Shown piece by piece: positions 38,006 through 48,953 of a stretch of 64,000 bases of DNA. This DNA is from Mycolicibacterium grossiae. Its GTDB lineage: Bacteria > Actinomycetota > Actinomycetes > Mycobacteriales > Mycobacteriaceae. The position numbers were made by a program, and so were the translations under genes. The DNA lies in assembly GCF_008329645.1 (NCBI RefSeq), contig NZ_CP043474.1, positions 1,922,001 through 1,986,000 of the forward strand. Reading direction: 5' to 3'. The notes under the pieces are model-generated. The model ran no database searches and was not told the origin of the DNA. It saw only the letters and a list, made by a program, of their open reading frames with translations. Positions within the stretch are counted from its first letter, which is position 1, and each line of letters opens with the position of its first letter.

Positions 38006-39724
38006 CTACGTCCGCAGCGTGCGGACGGCCTCGATGCGGGCGGCGAGCTGCTCGGAGTTCGCCGCCGCGACCACCGGGCCACCGCAGAGGCGGCGCAGCT
38101 CGTTGTGGATCCAACCGTGCGGCTTGCCGGTGCGGTGGTGGGCGAGGGTCACGAGAGCGTTGAGTTCGCGGCGCAGGTCGCGCAGCTGGCCGTGGGTGGT
38201 GACCGGCGCCGCGACCGCGGTCTGGCCCTCGCCGGTGGCGGCCCGTGACCGGCGGTCCATCTGCTCTTCCTGCCTGCGGCGCAACAGGTCTCGCATCTGC
38301 GCGGCATCCAGCAGGCCGGGGATGCCGAGGTAGTCGGCCTCCTCCTCGCTGCCCGACGGGGTAGCAGTGCCGAACGACGAGCCGTCGAAGATGACCTGGT
38401 CGAGTTCGGCGTCGGCGCCGATCATCTCGTAGCCGTTGTCCAGGTCGCCGGCTTCGTCCTTGGTCTTGTTGGCGTCCTCCAGCGCGGCGTCGTCCCACTC
38501 GTCGCCCTGGGACTCGCGGTGCGGCTTGCCCAGCACGTGGTTGCGCTGCGCCTCCATCTCGCTGGCGAGGCCCAGGAGGTTCGGCACCGACGGCAGGAAG
38601 ATGCTCGCGGTCTCGCCGGCCTTGCGGGACCGCACGAAGCGGCCGATCGCCTGGGCGAAGAACAGCGGGGTCGACGCGCTGGTGGCGTACACGCCGACCG
38701 ACAGCCGTGGCACGTCGACGCCCTCGGACACCATGCGCACCGCGACGAGCCAGGGGGTGGTGGCCGCCGAGTACTGCGAGATGCGGTCCGACGAACCGGG
38801 GTCGTCGGAGAGGACGACCGTGGGCGCCTCGCCGGTCAGGTCGGTCAGCAGCTTCGCGTACGCCCGCGCGGCGGTCTGGTCGGAAGCGATCACCATGCCG
38901 CCCGCGTCGGGAACGTGCTGGCGCTTCTGCCGGAGCCGCTTGTCGGCGGCCGCCAGCACCGCTGGCATCCACTCGCCGGCGGGGTTGAGGGCGGTCTTCC
39001 ACGCCCGCGCGGTCTGCTCGGCGTTCAGCGGCTCGCCGAGCCGGGCCGCGTGTTCCTCGCCGGCGCTGTCGCGCCACCGCGACTCCCCGGAGTAGGCCAG
39101 GAAGACCACCGGCCGGACAACACCGTCGGCGAGCGCGTCGGAGTAGCCGTACACGTGGTCGGCGCGCGAGTGCTTGAGACCATCGGGGCCCAGCTCGTAG
39201 TCGACGAACGGGATCGGGCTGTCGTCGCTGCGGAACGGCGTCCCGGTCAGGGCCAGCCGGCGGGTGGCGTCGTCGAACGCCTCGCGGATCGCCTCGCCCC
39301 AACTCTTGGCGTCACCGCCGTGGTGGATCTCGTCGAAGATCACCAGGGTCCGACGGTTCTCGGTGCGCACCCGGTGTCGGCCAGGGTGGCTGGCGACCTG
39401 GGCGTAGGTGACGACGACGCCGTGGTACTCGTCGGAGTTCTGCGCGCTGGAGTTGCTGAACTTCGGGTCGAGCGACAGCCCGACCCGCGCGCCGGACGCC
39501 GCCCACTGCACCTTGAGGTGTTCGGTGGGCACGACGATCGTGATGCGTTCGACGACGTGCTGCGACAGCAGTTCGGCGGCGATGCGCAGCGCAAACGTGG
39601 TCTTGCCCGCACCGGGGGTCGCGACGGCGAGGAAGTCGCGGGGAGCGGCCGTCAGGTACTTCACCAACGCTCGACGTTGCCAGCCCCGCAGTGCCTGGGT
39701 GCTGGGCGCTGTGTCAGCCGGCAC
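38006..39724 (-). CDS. DEAD/DEAH-box superfamily 2 helicase
   Basis: 572 residues from GTG 39722-39724. Motif I ATPGAGKTTF, Ia VVPTEHLKVQW, II IFDEIHHGG (DEIH), III LTGTPFRSD, V VSEGVDVPRL and VI QAIGRFVRSR are all present, the layout of RecG/XPB/ComF-like type helicases; the last 130 residues are a Gln/Arg-rich helical tail ending in a GKPHGWIHNELRR segment. I choose GTG 39724 because AGGAG (complement of 39732-39736) is seven bases upstream; the frame is open to a TTG at 39832 but has no site there. Role (DNA repair or other) unknown. Confidence 0.85.
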   Translation of the reverse strand: MPADTAPSTQALRGWQRRALVKYLTAAPRDFLAVATPGAGKTTFALRIAAELLSQHVVERITIVVPTEHLKVQWAASGARVGLSLDPKFSNSSAQNSDEYHGVVVTYAQVASHPGRHRVRTENRRTLVIFDEIHHGGDAKSWGEAIREAFDDATRRLALTGTPFRSDDSPIPFVDYELGPDGLKHSRADHVYGYSDALADGVVRPVVFLAYSGESRWRDSAGEEHAARLGEPLNAEQTARAWKTALNPAGEWMPAVLAAADKRLRQKRQHVPDAGGMVIASDQTAARAYAKLLTDLTGEAPTVVLSDDPGSSDRISQYSAATTPWLVAVRMVSEGVDVPRLSVGVYATSASTPLFFAQAIGRFVRSRKAGETASIFLPSVPNLLGLASEMEAQRNHVLGKPHRESQGDEWDDAALEDANKTKDEAGDLDNGYEMIGADAELDQVIFDGSSFGTATPSGSEEEADYLGIPGLLDAAQMRDLLRRRQEEQMDRRSRAATGEGQTAVAAPVTTHGQLRDLRRELNALVTLAHHRTGKPHGWIHNELRRLCGGPVVAAANSEQLAARIEAVRTLRT

Positions 39725-39758
39725 CCAAGAGCTCCTATCGATCGAAGGCCACTCTAGG

Positions 39759-39914
39759 TCAACGGGTTCCGGGATCGCATCTCCGCCGGGCGTGTCTCGC
39801 CGCGGCGCGTGTCGGGCAGCGCGCAGGGGCAACGACCGCCGGCCGGCGCAGTGCCACGGCGAGCGTGGCCAGGGCCACCTGCACCCCGACGATCAGCAAA
39901 TCACCGGCGGTCAC
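39759..39914 (-). CDS. possible 51-residue membrane micro-protein coupled to the SDR gene
   Basis: GTG 39912-39914 overlaps the stop of the SDR gene as GTGA, the same coupling used by many real gene pairs in this window. The product would have one hydrophobic helix (LLIVGVQVALATLAVAL) and then a very basic tail with two cysteines. It stops at 39759, 23 bases before the helicase ribosome-binding site. No homologue is recognised, and high-GC DNA makes Arg-rich frames easy to obtain, so this is only a candidate. Confidence 0.3.
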   Translation of the reverse strand: MTAGDLLIVGVQVALATLAVALRRPAVVAPARCPTRAAARHARRRCDPGTR

Positions 39915-40804
39915 AGCGGGTACGTCACCCCGGTGAGTTCCTCGGACACCGTCCACAGCCGCCGGGCGACGGCGGCGTCGTGCGAGCGTCGGTTCGAGTC
40001 GACGGCGACCGGGAAGCCGCGCATCTCGGCGAACCCGCCGGGGCCGTAGTACTCGCCGCCGGAGACGCCCGGGTCGGTGGCGGCGCGCAGCGTGGGCAGC
40101 GCCCCCATCTCGGTGGGCTGCTCGAGGAGCGAGAAGGCCGCGCGCAGCGGGCCGGGCAGGTGCCGGGACAGTTCCGAGGCGGATCCACCGGGGTGCGCCG
40201 CGACGGCGATGGTCTCGGTGCCCTGCAGGCGCCGCTGCAACTCGTAGGTGAACAGCAGGTTCGACAGCTTGGACCGACCGTAGGCGCCGCCGCGGGTGTA
40301 GCGCCGGCGGTAGTTCAGGTCGTCGAAGTCGATGCGGCCCATCCGGTGGCCGATGCTGCTGACGGTGACCACCCGCGACAGCGGCGTGGCGAGCAGCCGG
40401 TCGAGCAGCAGGCCGGTGAGCGCGAAGTGACCGAGGTGGTTGGTGCCGAACTGCAGCTCGAAGCCGTCCTTGGTCGCCGACTTCGGCGTCATCATCACGC
40501 CGGCGTTGTTGATCAGCAGGTCGATGGCGTCGTGCGTGGCCCGCAGGCTCTCCGCGGCGGCACGGATGGAGTCGAGCGAGGTCAGGTCGAGTTCCTGCAG
40601 TGAGATCTCCGCGCCGGGCGTGCGGCGGGCGATCAGGTCGGCGGCGGCCTTGCCCTTGTCGAGATTGCGCACGGCGAGCACGACGCGGGTGCCCGCGGCG
40701 GCCAGTGCGGCGGCGGTCTCATAGCCCAGTCCGGTGTTGGCGCCGGTGATGATCGCCGTGCGGCTGGTCTGGTTCGGGATGTCGACGGTGGTCCAGCGGG
40801 TCAT
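39911..40804 (-). CDS. short-chain dehydrogenase/reductase
   Basis: 297 residues, a paralogue of the SDR at 34268-35191: shared features include the TGANTGLG cofactor motif, NNAGVMMTPK, FGTNHLGHFALTGLLL, SSIGHRMG (catalytic Ser), YGRSK (YxxxK) and the C-terminal WTVSEELTGV. It starts at ATG 40804 after AGGAG. It diverges from a TetR gene with twin operators in the gap, so it is probably the regulated target. Substrate unknown; retinol-dehydrogenase-like enzymes act on hydroxyl or ketone groups of lipophilic compounds. Confidence 0.87.
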   Translation of the reverse strand: MTRWTTVDIPNQTSRTAIITGANTGLGYETAAALAAAGTRVVLAVRNLDKGKAAADLIARRTPGAEISLQELDLTSLDSIRAAAESLRATHDAIDLLINNAGVMMTPKSATKDGFELQFGTNHLGHFALTGLLLDRLLATPLSRVVTVSSIGHRMGRIDFDDLNYRRRYTRGGAYGRSKLSNLLFTYELQRRLQGTETIAVAAHPGGSASELSRHLPGPLRAAFSLLEQPTEMGALPTLRAATDPGVSGGEYYGPGGFAEMRGFPVAVDSNRRSHDAAVARRLWTVSEELTGVTYPL

Positions 40805-40826
40805 GGGTGCTCCTCTACAATCGATT

Positions 40827-40876
40827 CGGAACGCACGCTCCGTTTGGGTCGACTATACGGAACGTCCGCTCCGTTT
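40827..40876. promoter_or_regulatory. twin TetR operators
   Basis: CGGAACGCACGCTCCGTTT (40827-40845) and CGGAACGTCCGCTCCGTTT (40858-40876) are 19-base copies differing at one position, each a near-palindrome (CGGAACG/CGCTCCG). Their starts are 31 bases apart, about three helical turns, so two dimers would bind the same face. They lie between the SDR and tetR starts. Confidence 0.8.
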
Positions 40877-40910
40877 TGTCAACGGTCGGGGATGTCCGGG
40901 AGGTGACACA

Positions 40911-41471
40911 GTGACGCAGACGACACGCCCGCTGCGGGCCGACGCCGCGCGCAACCGCGCCCGTCTGCTCGCGGTGGCCTACGAGACGTTCGCCGCCGAG
41001 GGCCTCGGCGTGCCGATCGACGAGATCGCTCGGCGCGCCGGCGTGGGCCCGGGCACGATCTACCGGCACTTCCCGACCAAGGAGGCGCTGTTCGGCGCCG
41101 TCATCGCCGACCGCGTGCGCAGCATCGTCGAGACCGGCCGGACGATGCTGGCGGCCGATCCGGGCGGCGCGCTGTTCGACTTCATCTGCGAGATGGTCCG
41201 CACCAGCGCCGCCGACCACGGCCTCGCCGACGCGCTGGCGGGCTACGGCATCGACTTCGACGCCGCCGCGCCCGGTGCGGAAGCCGCCTTCGTCGACGTG
41301 ATGGGCGAGCTGCTGGCCGCCGCGCAGCGCGCCGGCACCGCGCGCGCCGACGTCGGGGTCGCCGAACTCAAGGCGTTGCTCATGGTGTGCAAGGCTCCGT
41401 CGAGCCACGGCGACGGCGTCGCCGAGCGGGTGGCCGCCGTCGTGGTCGACGGGCTGCGCGTCACGCGCTGA
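40911..41471 (+). CDS. TetR-family transcriptional regulator
   Basis: 186 residues. The N-terminal helix-turn-helix (VPIDEIARRAGVGPGTIYRHFPTKEALFGAVI, centred on GVGPGTIYRHFPTKE) is a standard TetR/AcrR domain; the C-terminal ligand domain (about 70-186) is of the kind found in regulators with a SetR/TetR_C_33-like end. GTG 40911 is preceded by GGGAGG at seven bases. It should repress itself and the divergent SDR through the twin operators at 40827-40876. Inducer unknown. Confidence 0.88.
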   Translation: MTQTTRPLRADAARNRARLLAVAYETFAAEGLGVPIDEIARRAGVGPGTIYRHFPTKEALFGAVIADRVRSIVETGRTMLAADPGGALFDFICEMVRTSAADHGLADALAGYGIDFDAAAPGAEAAFVDVMGELLAAAQRAGTARADVGVAELKALLMVCKAPSSHGDGVAERVAAVVVDGLRVTR

Positions 41472-41490
41472 GCGGGTCCTCGGCGGGGGC

Positions 41491-41982
41491 TCACACGAAG
41501 AAGTTGTCGTTCGCGATGAACCACTCCCGGCGTTCGTCCTCGGACATTTCGCCGAGGTGGGCGAGACCCTCGAAGTAGTGCTCGCGCGGCGCGCCGGGCG
41601 CGAACAGCATGAGCATCGACGCCGGCGCGTCGGTCTCGTTGCGGAACCCGTGGATGCCACCGGGCGGCACGTACAGGAAGTCCCGAGGTCCGGCGGTGCC
41701 CCAGTTGCCGTCGTGGATGGCCACCTCTCCGGACAGCACGAAGAACGCCTCGGACATCGCGCGGTGGAAGTGCGGGCCCGGGCCGCCGGCACGCGGTGCC
41801 AGGTCGACGCGGTAGAGGCCGTAGTCGCCGCCGGTGGCCTCCTGGTTGGCCAGGTAGTGATACCGAACCATCCCGAAGGCGTCGTAGTCCGGCGCCTCGT
41901 CGCCGCGGCGCACCCAGGCGCTCGCCTCCGGCTCGTCCGCGGTGTAGCGGGCCGGTGGGTAGGGCGGCACGATCAGCGACAT
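41491..41982 (-). CDS. cupin-domain protein
   Basis: 163 residues of a single cupin beta-barrel. Motif 1 PGPHFHRAMSEAFFVLSGE (metal ligands His, His, Glu) and motif 2 VPPGGIHGFRNETD (His) are in place. Cupins of this type are dioxygenases, isomerases or binding proteins; nothing distinguishes among them. It is convergent with tetR (19 bases apart) and divergent from the polysaccharide deacetylase. Confidence 0.8.
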   Translation of the reverse strand: MSLIVPPYPPARYTADEPEASAWVRRGDEAPDYDAFGMVRYHYLANQEATGGDYGLYRVDLAPRAGGPGPHFHRAMSEAFFVLSGEVAIHDGNWGTAGPRDFLYVPPGGIHGFRNETDAPASMLMLFAPGAPREHYFEGLAHLGEMSEDERREWFIANDNFFV

Positions 41983-42075
41983 CGCCGTCAGCCTGCCACG
42001 AAGTCAGCGGAACGTTCAGACGTTTGCCATCGCGGCACCAGCGGGTGGCCAGCCGCCCGGCTTACCGTCCGGCGG

Positions 42076-42873
42076 ATGACCGATCGGCGAACCTTCCTGC
42101 GCGCGCTCGCCGGAGCGGCCGTCGTCGGCGCGGCCGGAGCCGTGGGACGGCCGGCGGTGGCGGCGGCCGGGGCGGACGTCGACCCCGCGGCGGTCGCGGC
42201 GCTGGACGCGGGCCAGGTCCCCGGTCAGTGGGGGACGTCGCTGCCGGGCATCGTGACGTCGTTCGCCCCGACCGGCAAGCAGCTGGCGCTGACGTTCGAC
42301 CTGTGCGACCGCGCCTGCGACGACGCGCTGCTCGACACGCTGCGGACGCACGGTGCGCCCGCGGTCCTGTTCGCGTGCGGCAAGTGGATCGCCGACCAGC
42401 CCGGGCGCGTGGAGCGCCTCGCCGCCGAGCCGCTGTTCGAGATCGGCAACCACGGCACTCGCCACGTGCCGCTCTCGGTCACCGGCAGGTCCGCCTACGG
42501 GATCGCCGGCACGCGCTCGGTCGCCGAGGCCGTCGACGAGGTGTGGGCCAACCAGAATCGGATCGCCTCGCTCACCGGGACGGCGCCGACCTGGTTCCGC
42601 ACCGGCACCGCCTACTACGACGACGTCGGCGTGCGGCTGGTCCGGCAGCTCGGGCTGACGCCGGTCGGGTTCGCGGTCAACGCCGACGCGGGTGCGACGC
42701 TGCCCGCGGCACGGGTGGCCGCCGCGGTCACCCATGCGGCGCCGGGATCGATCGTGCTGGCGCACGCCAACCACCCGGAGGGCGGCACCGCCGCCGGCAT
42801 GGCCGCGGCGATCCCGGCCCAGCAGGCGGCGGGCTGGGAGTTCGTCCGGTTGTCCGGCCAGGCGGTGCGGTAG
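42076..42873 (+). CDS. Tat-exported polysaccharide deacetylase (NodB fold) with altered first motif
   Basis: 265 residues. The N-terminus DRRTFLRALAG is a twin-arginine signal followed by a hydrophobic core and AVAAAG cleavage region. The NodB domain starts at residue 72: motif 1 reads LTFDLCDRACDD instead of TFDDG, so the second Asp that normally binds metal is Leu; motif 2 GNHGTRHVPLS keeps the HxxxH metal histidines; later VLAHANHP may supply the motif-5 His. A TFDLC variant group exists within the family as I recall. TACCGT (42063-42068) is seven bases before the ATG. Likely acts on cell-wall sugars, or is not a classical deacetylase. Confidence 0.75.
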   Translation: MTDRRTFLRALAGAAVVGAAGAVGRPAVAAAGADVDPAAVAALDAGQVPGQWGTSLPGIVTSFAPTGKQLALTFDLCDRACDDALLDTLRTHGAPAVLFACGKWIADQPGRVERLAAEPLFEIGNHGTRHVPLSVTGRSAYGIAGTRSVAEAVDEVWANQNRIASLTGTAPTWFRTGTAYYDDVGVRLVRQLGLTPVGFAVNADAGATLPAARVAAAVTHAAPGSIVLAHANHPEGGTAAGMAAAIPAQQAAGWEFVRLSGQAVR

Positions 42874-42917
42874 CACCGGATCTGCGCATTCGCTCCACGG
42901 CGGAGACGAGATCCGAC

Positions 42918-42944
42918 CTTGCACTCACCTGGGTCGAGTGCTAA
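42918..42944 (+). promoter_or_regulatory. CIRCE element 1 (HrcA operator)
   Basis: CTTGCACTC, nine bases, GAGTGCTAA: the second arm is a perfect CIRCE half-site, the first differs at one or two positions. Upstream of groEL2 by 152 bases. Confidence 0.85.
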
Positions 42945-42952
42945 AACTGAGC

Positions 42953-42979
42953 TTGGCACTCGCCATCAGGGAGTGCTAG
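42953..42979 (+). promoter_or_regulatory. CIRCE element 2 (HrcA operator)
   Basis: TTGGCACTC, nine bases, GAGTGCTAG. The two CIRCE copies start 35 bases apart. Two sites near groEL2 fit HrcA repression released on heat stress. Confidence 0.88.
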
Positions 42980-44722
<1,743 letters not shown>

Positions 44723-44740
44723 GTCCTGCTCTACGAGAGG

Positions 44741-44770
44741 GGCCCGGCGTTGCGTCAGCAGCGCCGGGCC
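44741..44770 (+). terminator. groEL2 terminator
   Basis: GGCCCGGCGTTGC (44741-44753) pairs with GCAGCGCCGGGCC (44758-44770), a 13-pair stem with one G-U pair and loop gtca, followed by TCTTC. It starts 18 bases after the groEL2 stop. Confidence 0.8.
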
Positions 44771-44871
44771 TCTTCGCGTCTCGGCGATTCGTGCACGGAT
44801 CGGGCGGGAGCGCGCCGGCGGGAAGAATCACGCCGGTGCCGGGGTTGTCGCTCGACGTGACCGCGAACCGG

Positions 44872-45870
44872 ATGCGCGCCGTCGGCTCCTACGCCGGCGG
44901 CCCCGTCGACGACCCCAGGACCCTGCAGGACGTCACCGTCGAGGTGCCCGAACTCCGCCCCCGCGACGTGCTCGTCCGGGTGCTCGCCATCTCGGTCAAC
45001 CCGGTGGACGTCAAGCGCCGCTCCGCGCTCGAGCCCTCGGACGTGCCCACGATCCTCGGCTTCGACGCCGCCGGCGTCGTGGAGGCCGTCGGGTCCCAGG
45101 TCGAGACGCTCGGCGTGGGGGACGAGGTGTGGTACGCCGGCGACATCACCCGGCCCGGCAGCAACGCGGAGTTCCAGGCGGTCGACGAGCGCATCGTGTC
45201 GCGCAAACCCACCAGCCTGTCCTTCGCCGAGGCCGCCGCGCTGCCGCTGACGACGATCACCGCGTGGGAGTCGCTGTTCGACCGCTTCGGGCTGACGGCG
45301 GACTCCACGGGCGACCTGCTGGTGATGGGCGCCGCCGGCGGGGTGGGGTCGATCATGATCCAGCTGGCCAAGGCGCGCACCGGCGTTCGCGTCATCGGCA
45401 CCGCCAGCCGCGACGAGTCGCGGGCGTGGGCCACCGCCATGGGCGCCGACGCGGTGATCGACCATCACCGGCTGCGGGAGGAGGCGTCGGCGGTCGCACC
45501 CGACGGCGTCGACTACCTGTTCTCGCCGCACTCGGCGGGCAACGTCGAGCACTACGAGGCCATCGTCAAGCCGTTCGGCGAGATCACGGCGATCGACGAG
45601 CCCGAGGGCCTCGAACTGTCCGTGCTCAAGGCGAAGAGCATCGCGTGGCACTGGGAGCTGATGTTCACCCGCGCGATGTTCCAGACGCCCGACATGATCG
45701 CCCAGCAGCACCTGCTGGCCGCCACCGCCGACCTCGTCGACCGCGGCGTCCTGCGCACGACCGTCACCAAGACGATCGACGACTTCAGCGCGGCCGGCCT
45801 GGCCGAAGCCCACCGTGACGTCGAATCCGGCCGGATGACCGGCAAGGTCGTCGTCACCCGAACGAGTTAG
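44872..45870 (+). CDS. zinc-type alcohol dehydrogenase family protein (quinone oxidoreductase-like)
   Basis: 332 residues of the medium-chain dehydrogenase fold: N-terminal GroES-like domain with VNPVDVKRRS and GFDAAGVVEAVG, and a nucleotide domain with GAAGGVGSIMIQLAK. The catalytic Cys and His zinc ligands of true alcohol dehydrogenases are not seen, so it is a quinone-oxidoreductase-like enzyme (the zinc-binding alcohol dehydrogenase family of TIGR02817 type). ATG 44872 gives the usual MRAVGS start; the frame is open upstream to 44791. Ends at TAG 45868-45870, shared with the next gene's -10 hexamer. Confidence 0.85.
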   Translation: MRAVGSYAGGPVDDPRTLQDVTVEVPELRPRDVLVRVLAISVNPVDVKRRSALEPSDVPTILGFDAAGVVEAVGSQVETLGVGDEVWYAGDITRPGSNAEFQAVDERIVSRKPTSLSFAEAAALPLTTITAWESLFDRFGLTADSTGDLLVMGAAGGVGSIMIQLAKARTGVRVIGTASRDESRAWATAMGADAVIDHHRLREEASAVAPDGVDYLFSPHSAGNVEHYEAIVKPFGEITAIDEPEGLELSVLKAKSIAWHWELMFTRAMFQTPDMIAQQHLLAATADLVDRGVLRTTVTKTIDDFSAAGLAEAHRDVESGRMTGKVVVTRTS

Positions 45871-45880
45871 GTTCTCCACC

Positions 45881-46686
<806 letters not shown>

Positions 46687-46690
<4 letters not shown>

Positions 46691-48438
46691 GCGGGCGCCG
46701 CCTGGCGGCCGCGGACCAGCCGGCCCGGCCGCGCGGCGGTGGGGGCGCCGTGTTCGGCGATCACCTCGCCGGAGACGAGGGTGGCGACGTACCCGTCGGC
46801 GGTCTGGTCGAGCCGCCGTCCGCCGGCGGGCAGGTCGTGGGCGACGACGGGCTTGTGCAGGCGCAGCGCCGCGGGGTCGATCACGTTGACGTCGGCCTTG
46901 TAGCCGACCGCCAGCCGACCCCGGTCGGCGAGCCCGGCCACGCGGGCCGGCACCGAGGTCAACTGGCGCACGGCCTCCTCGACGGGCAGCCGCCCGGTCG
47001 GGCGGTCCCGCACCCAGTGCGTCAGCAGGTACGTGGGAAAGCTTGCGTCGCAGATCATTCCGTAGTGTGCGCCGCCGTCGCCGAGGCCAAGCACGACGTC
47101 CTCGCGGCGGATCAGGTCGGCGACGGTGTCGAGCGTGCCGTCGCGGAAGTTGGCCAACGTGATGAGCAGCATGGCGTGGCCGTCGTCGTCGAGCAGGCGG
47201 TCGTAGGCCTCCTCCAGTGCGGTGACGCCGCGTGCCCGGGCCCGGGCGGCGATGCTGTCGGCCGGGTCCGGCTCGTAGTTCGGGGGGTCGCCCAGCGGGA
47301 AGATCCAGTCGAACGCCTGCACGGCGAACATCAGCGGGTGGCCGTCGCTGGCCGGGGTGTCGTTCAGGATGCACTGACGCACTTCGGGTTTGCGCATCTC
47401 GGCGACGCGCTCGGCGAGCGGCAGATCGGCGATCGCGCGGTAGCTGGGATACAGCACGAAGGGGTTGCCGGACAGTTCGAGCCCGATCACCAGACCGATG
47501 GGGCGCGGGAAGATCTGCGCGGTGACGTCCCCGCCGTCGCCGTTGGCCTTCTCGACCATCCGCAGCGCGTCGAGGTAGAACGGCTCGCCGGCGTTGCCGA
47601 TGGCCAGCGTGAACGTGACCGGCAGACCGGTCTCGGCGGCGACGTCGAAGACGGTCTTCAGCGCGGGCTCGTAGTCCCCGGCCACCAGGTCCGGCACGAA
47701 CTGCAGCAGCCCGCCGCCGGCGTCGCGCACCCCGCCGGCGATGGCCTCGAACTCCGCGTACGCCGCGCCGTAGCTCGGGATGGGACTGCCGCTGGCGGAC
47801 TTGTGCAGCGTCAGCTGGGACGACGCGAAGCCCAGCGCGCCGACGGCGACGGCCTCCTCGGCGAGCTTGCGCATCAGCGCGAGGTCCTCGTCGGTGGCGG
47901 GCTCGCGCTCCACGCCGCGGCGGCCCATGACGTACACCCGCAGCGGGGAGTGCGGCAGCAGGGCCGCCACGTCGATGTCCCTGGCGCGCCCGTCGAGGGC
48001 GTCGAGGAACTCCGGGAACGTCTCCCACGTCCACGGCAGGCCGTCCACCATCACGACGCCGGGGATGTCCTCGACGCCGGCCATGACGTCGACGAGCGTG
48101 GCGTGGTCGTCCGGGCGGCACGGCGCGAACCCGACCCCGCAGTTGCCCATCACCGCGGTGGTCACGCCGTGCGCCGAGGACGGCGTCATGCGGTCGCTCC
48201 AGATCGCCTGCCCGTCGTAGTGGGTGTGCAGATCGACGAAGCCCGGGGTGACGAGCAGTCCGGTCGCGTCGATCTCGCGCCGGGCCACCACGTCGAGCGC
48301 TCCGATCGCGACGATGACACCGTCGCGGATCGCGACGTCGGCGACGTGGGGGGCGCCGCCCAGCCCGTCGACGACGGTGCCGTTGCGGATGAGGACGTCG
48401 ACGGTCGTCGGCGCGGCGGTCACGGACTCGGAAGTCAT
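46687..48438 (-). CDS. N-acyl-D-amino-acid deacylase-type amidohydrolase
   Basis: 583 residues of the metal-dependent amidohydrolase superfamily. A beta-sandwich (VDVLIRNGTVVDGLG) precedes the barrel, with the metal-binding GFVDLHTHYDGQ (HxH) and a late GLGDGGAHYG (His-Asp region) before the C-terminal strands (ADVNVIDPAALRL). D-aminoacylases and related N-acyl amidases share these features. The acyl substrate is unknown. TACATT (48445-48450) is six bases before ATG 48438 (leaderless pattern). Monocistronic and convergent with the SDR. Confidence 0.85.
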
Positions 48439-48519
48439 GCCTCGAATGTACGACCGGACCCGCACCAAGGAGCCGTGGATGCCGCCGGGCCGTGATCCGA
48501 TTCGTGCGACCATGGCCGG

Positions 48520-48915
48520 ATGATCGACCACGTCGGCATCAACTGCGCCAACTGGGACGCCTCGAAGGACTTCTACGACAAGGTGCTGGGGGTGCTCGAC
48601 TACACCCGGCAGATGGACGTGGAGGTGGCGATCGGCTACGGCACCGGCGGGCATCCGACCTTCTGGATCGCCGACGCCTCGGCGGGCGGCGCCGCCGGCC
48701 CCAACCGCGAGGTGCACACCGCATTCGTCGCCCCGAGTCCCGAAGCCGTGCAGGCGTTCTTCCGGACCGCGCTGGCGCTCGGCGCCGAACCGCTGCACGA
48801 GCCGCGACTGTGGCCGGAGTACCACCCCAGTTACTACGGCGCCTTCGTCCGCGACCCCGACGGCAACAACGTGGAGGCGGTCTTCCACGGCGGGGGGCCG
48901 GGGTCCCAGCACTGA
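48520..48915 (+). CDS. VOC-superfamily (glyoxalase/bleomycin-resistance-like) protein
   Basis: 131 residues with two beta-alpha-beta-beta-beta modules: IDHVGINCANWDASKDFYDKVLG at the start (given by its ends, DHVGINC and FYDKVLG) and YYGAFVRDPDGNNVEAVFH at the end. His3 or 4 and the Glu in NNVEAVFH are typical metal ligands. Substrate unknown. It diverges from the amidohydrolase with an 81-base gap that has no clear operator. Confidence 0.85.
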   Translation: MIDHVGINCANWDASKDFYDKVLGVLDYTRQMDVEVAIGYGTGGHPTFWIADASAGGAAGPNREVHTAFVAPSPEAVQAFFRTALALGAEPLHEPRLWPEYHPSYYGAFVRDPDGNNVEAVFHGGGPGSQH

Positions 48916-48953
48916 CGGGCCGTCGCCGGCGCACAGGCGTAGCGTCGGGATCC

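Noticed and set aside
38006..39832. 608-residue version of the helicase starting at TTG 39832
   Set aside because: No ribosome-binding site, poor composition of the extra residues, overlap with the SDR-coupled short ORF, and a strong AGGAG before GTG 39724.
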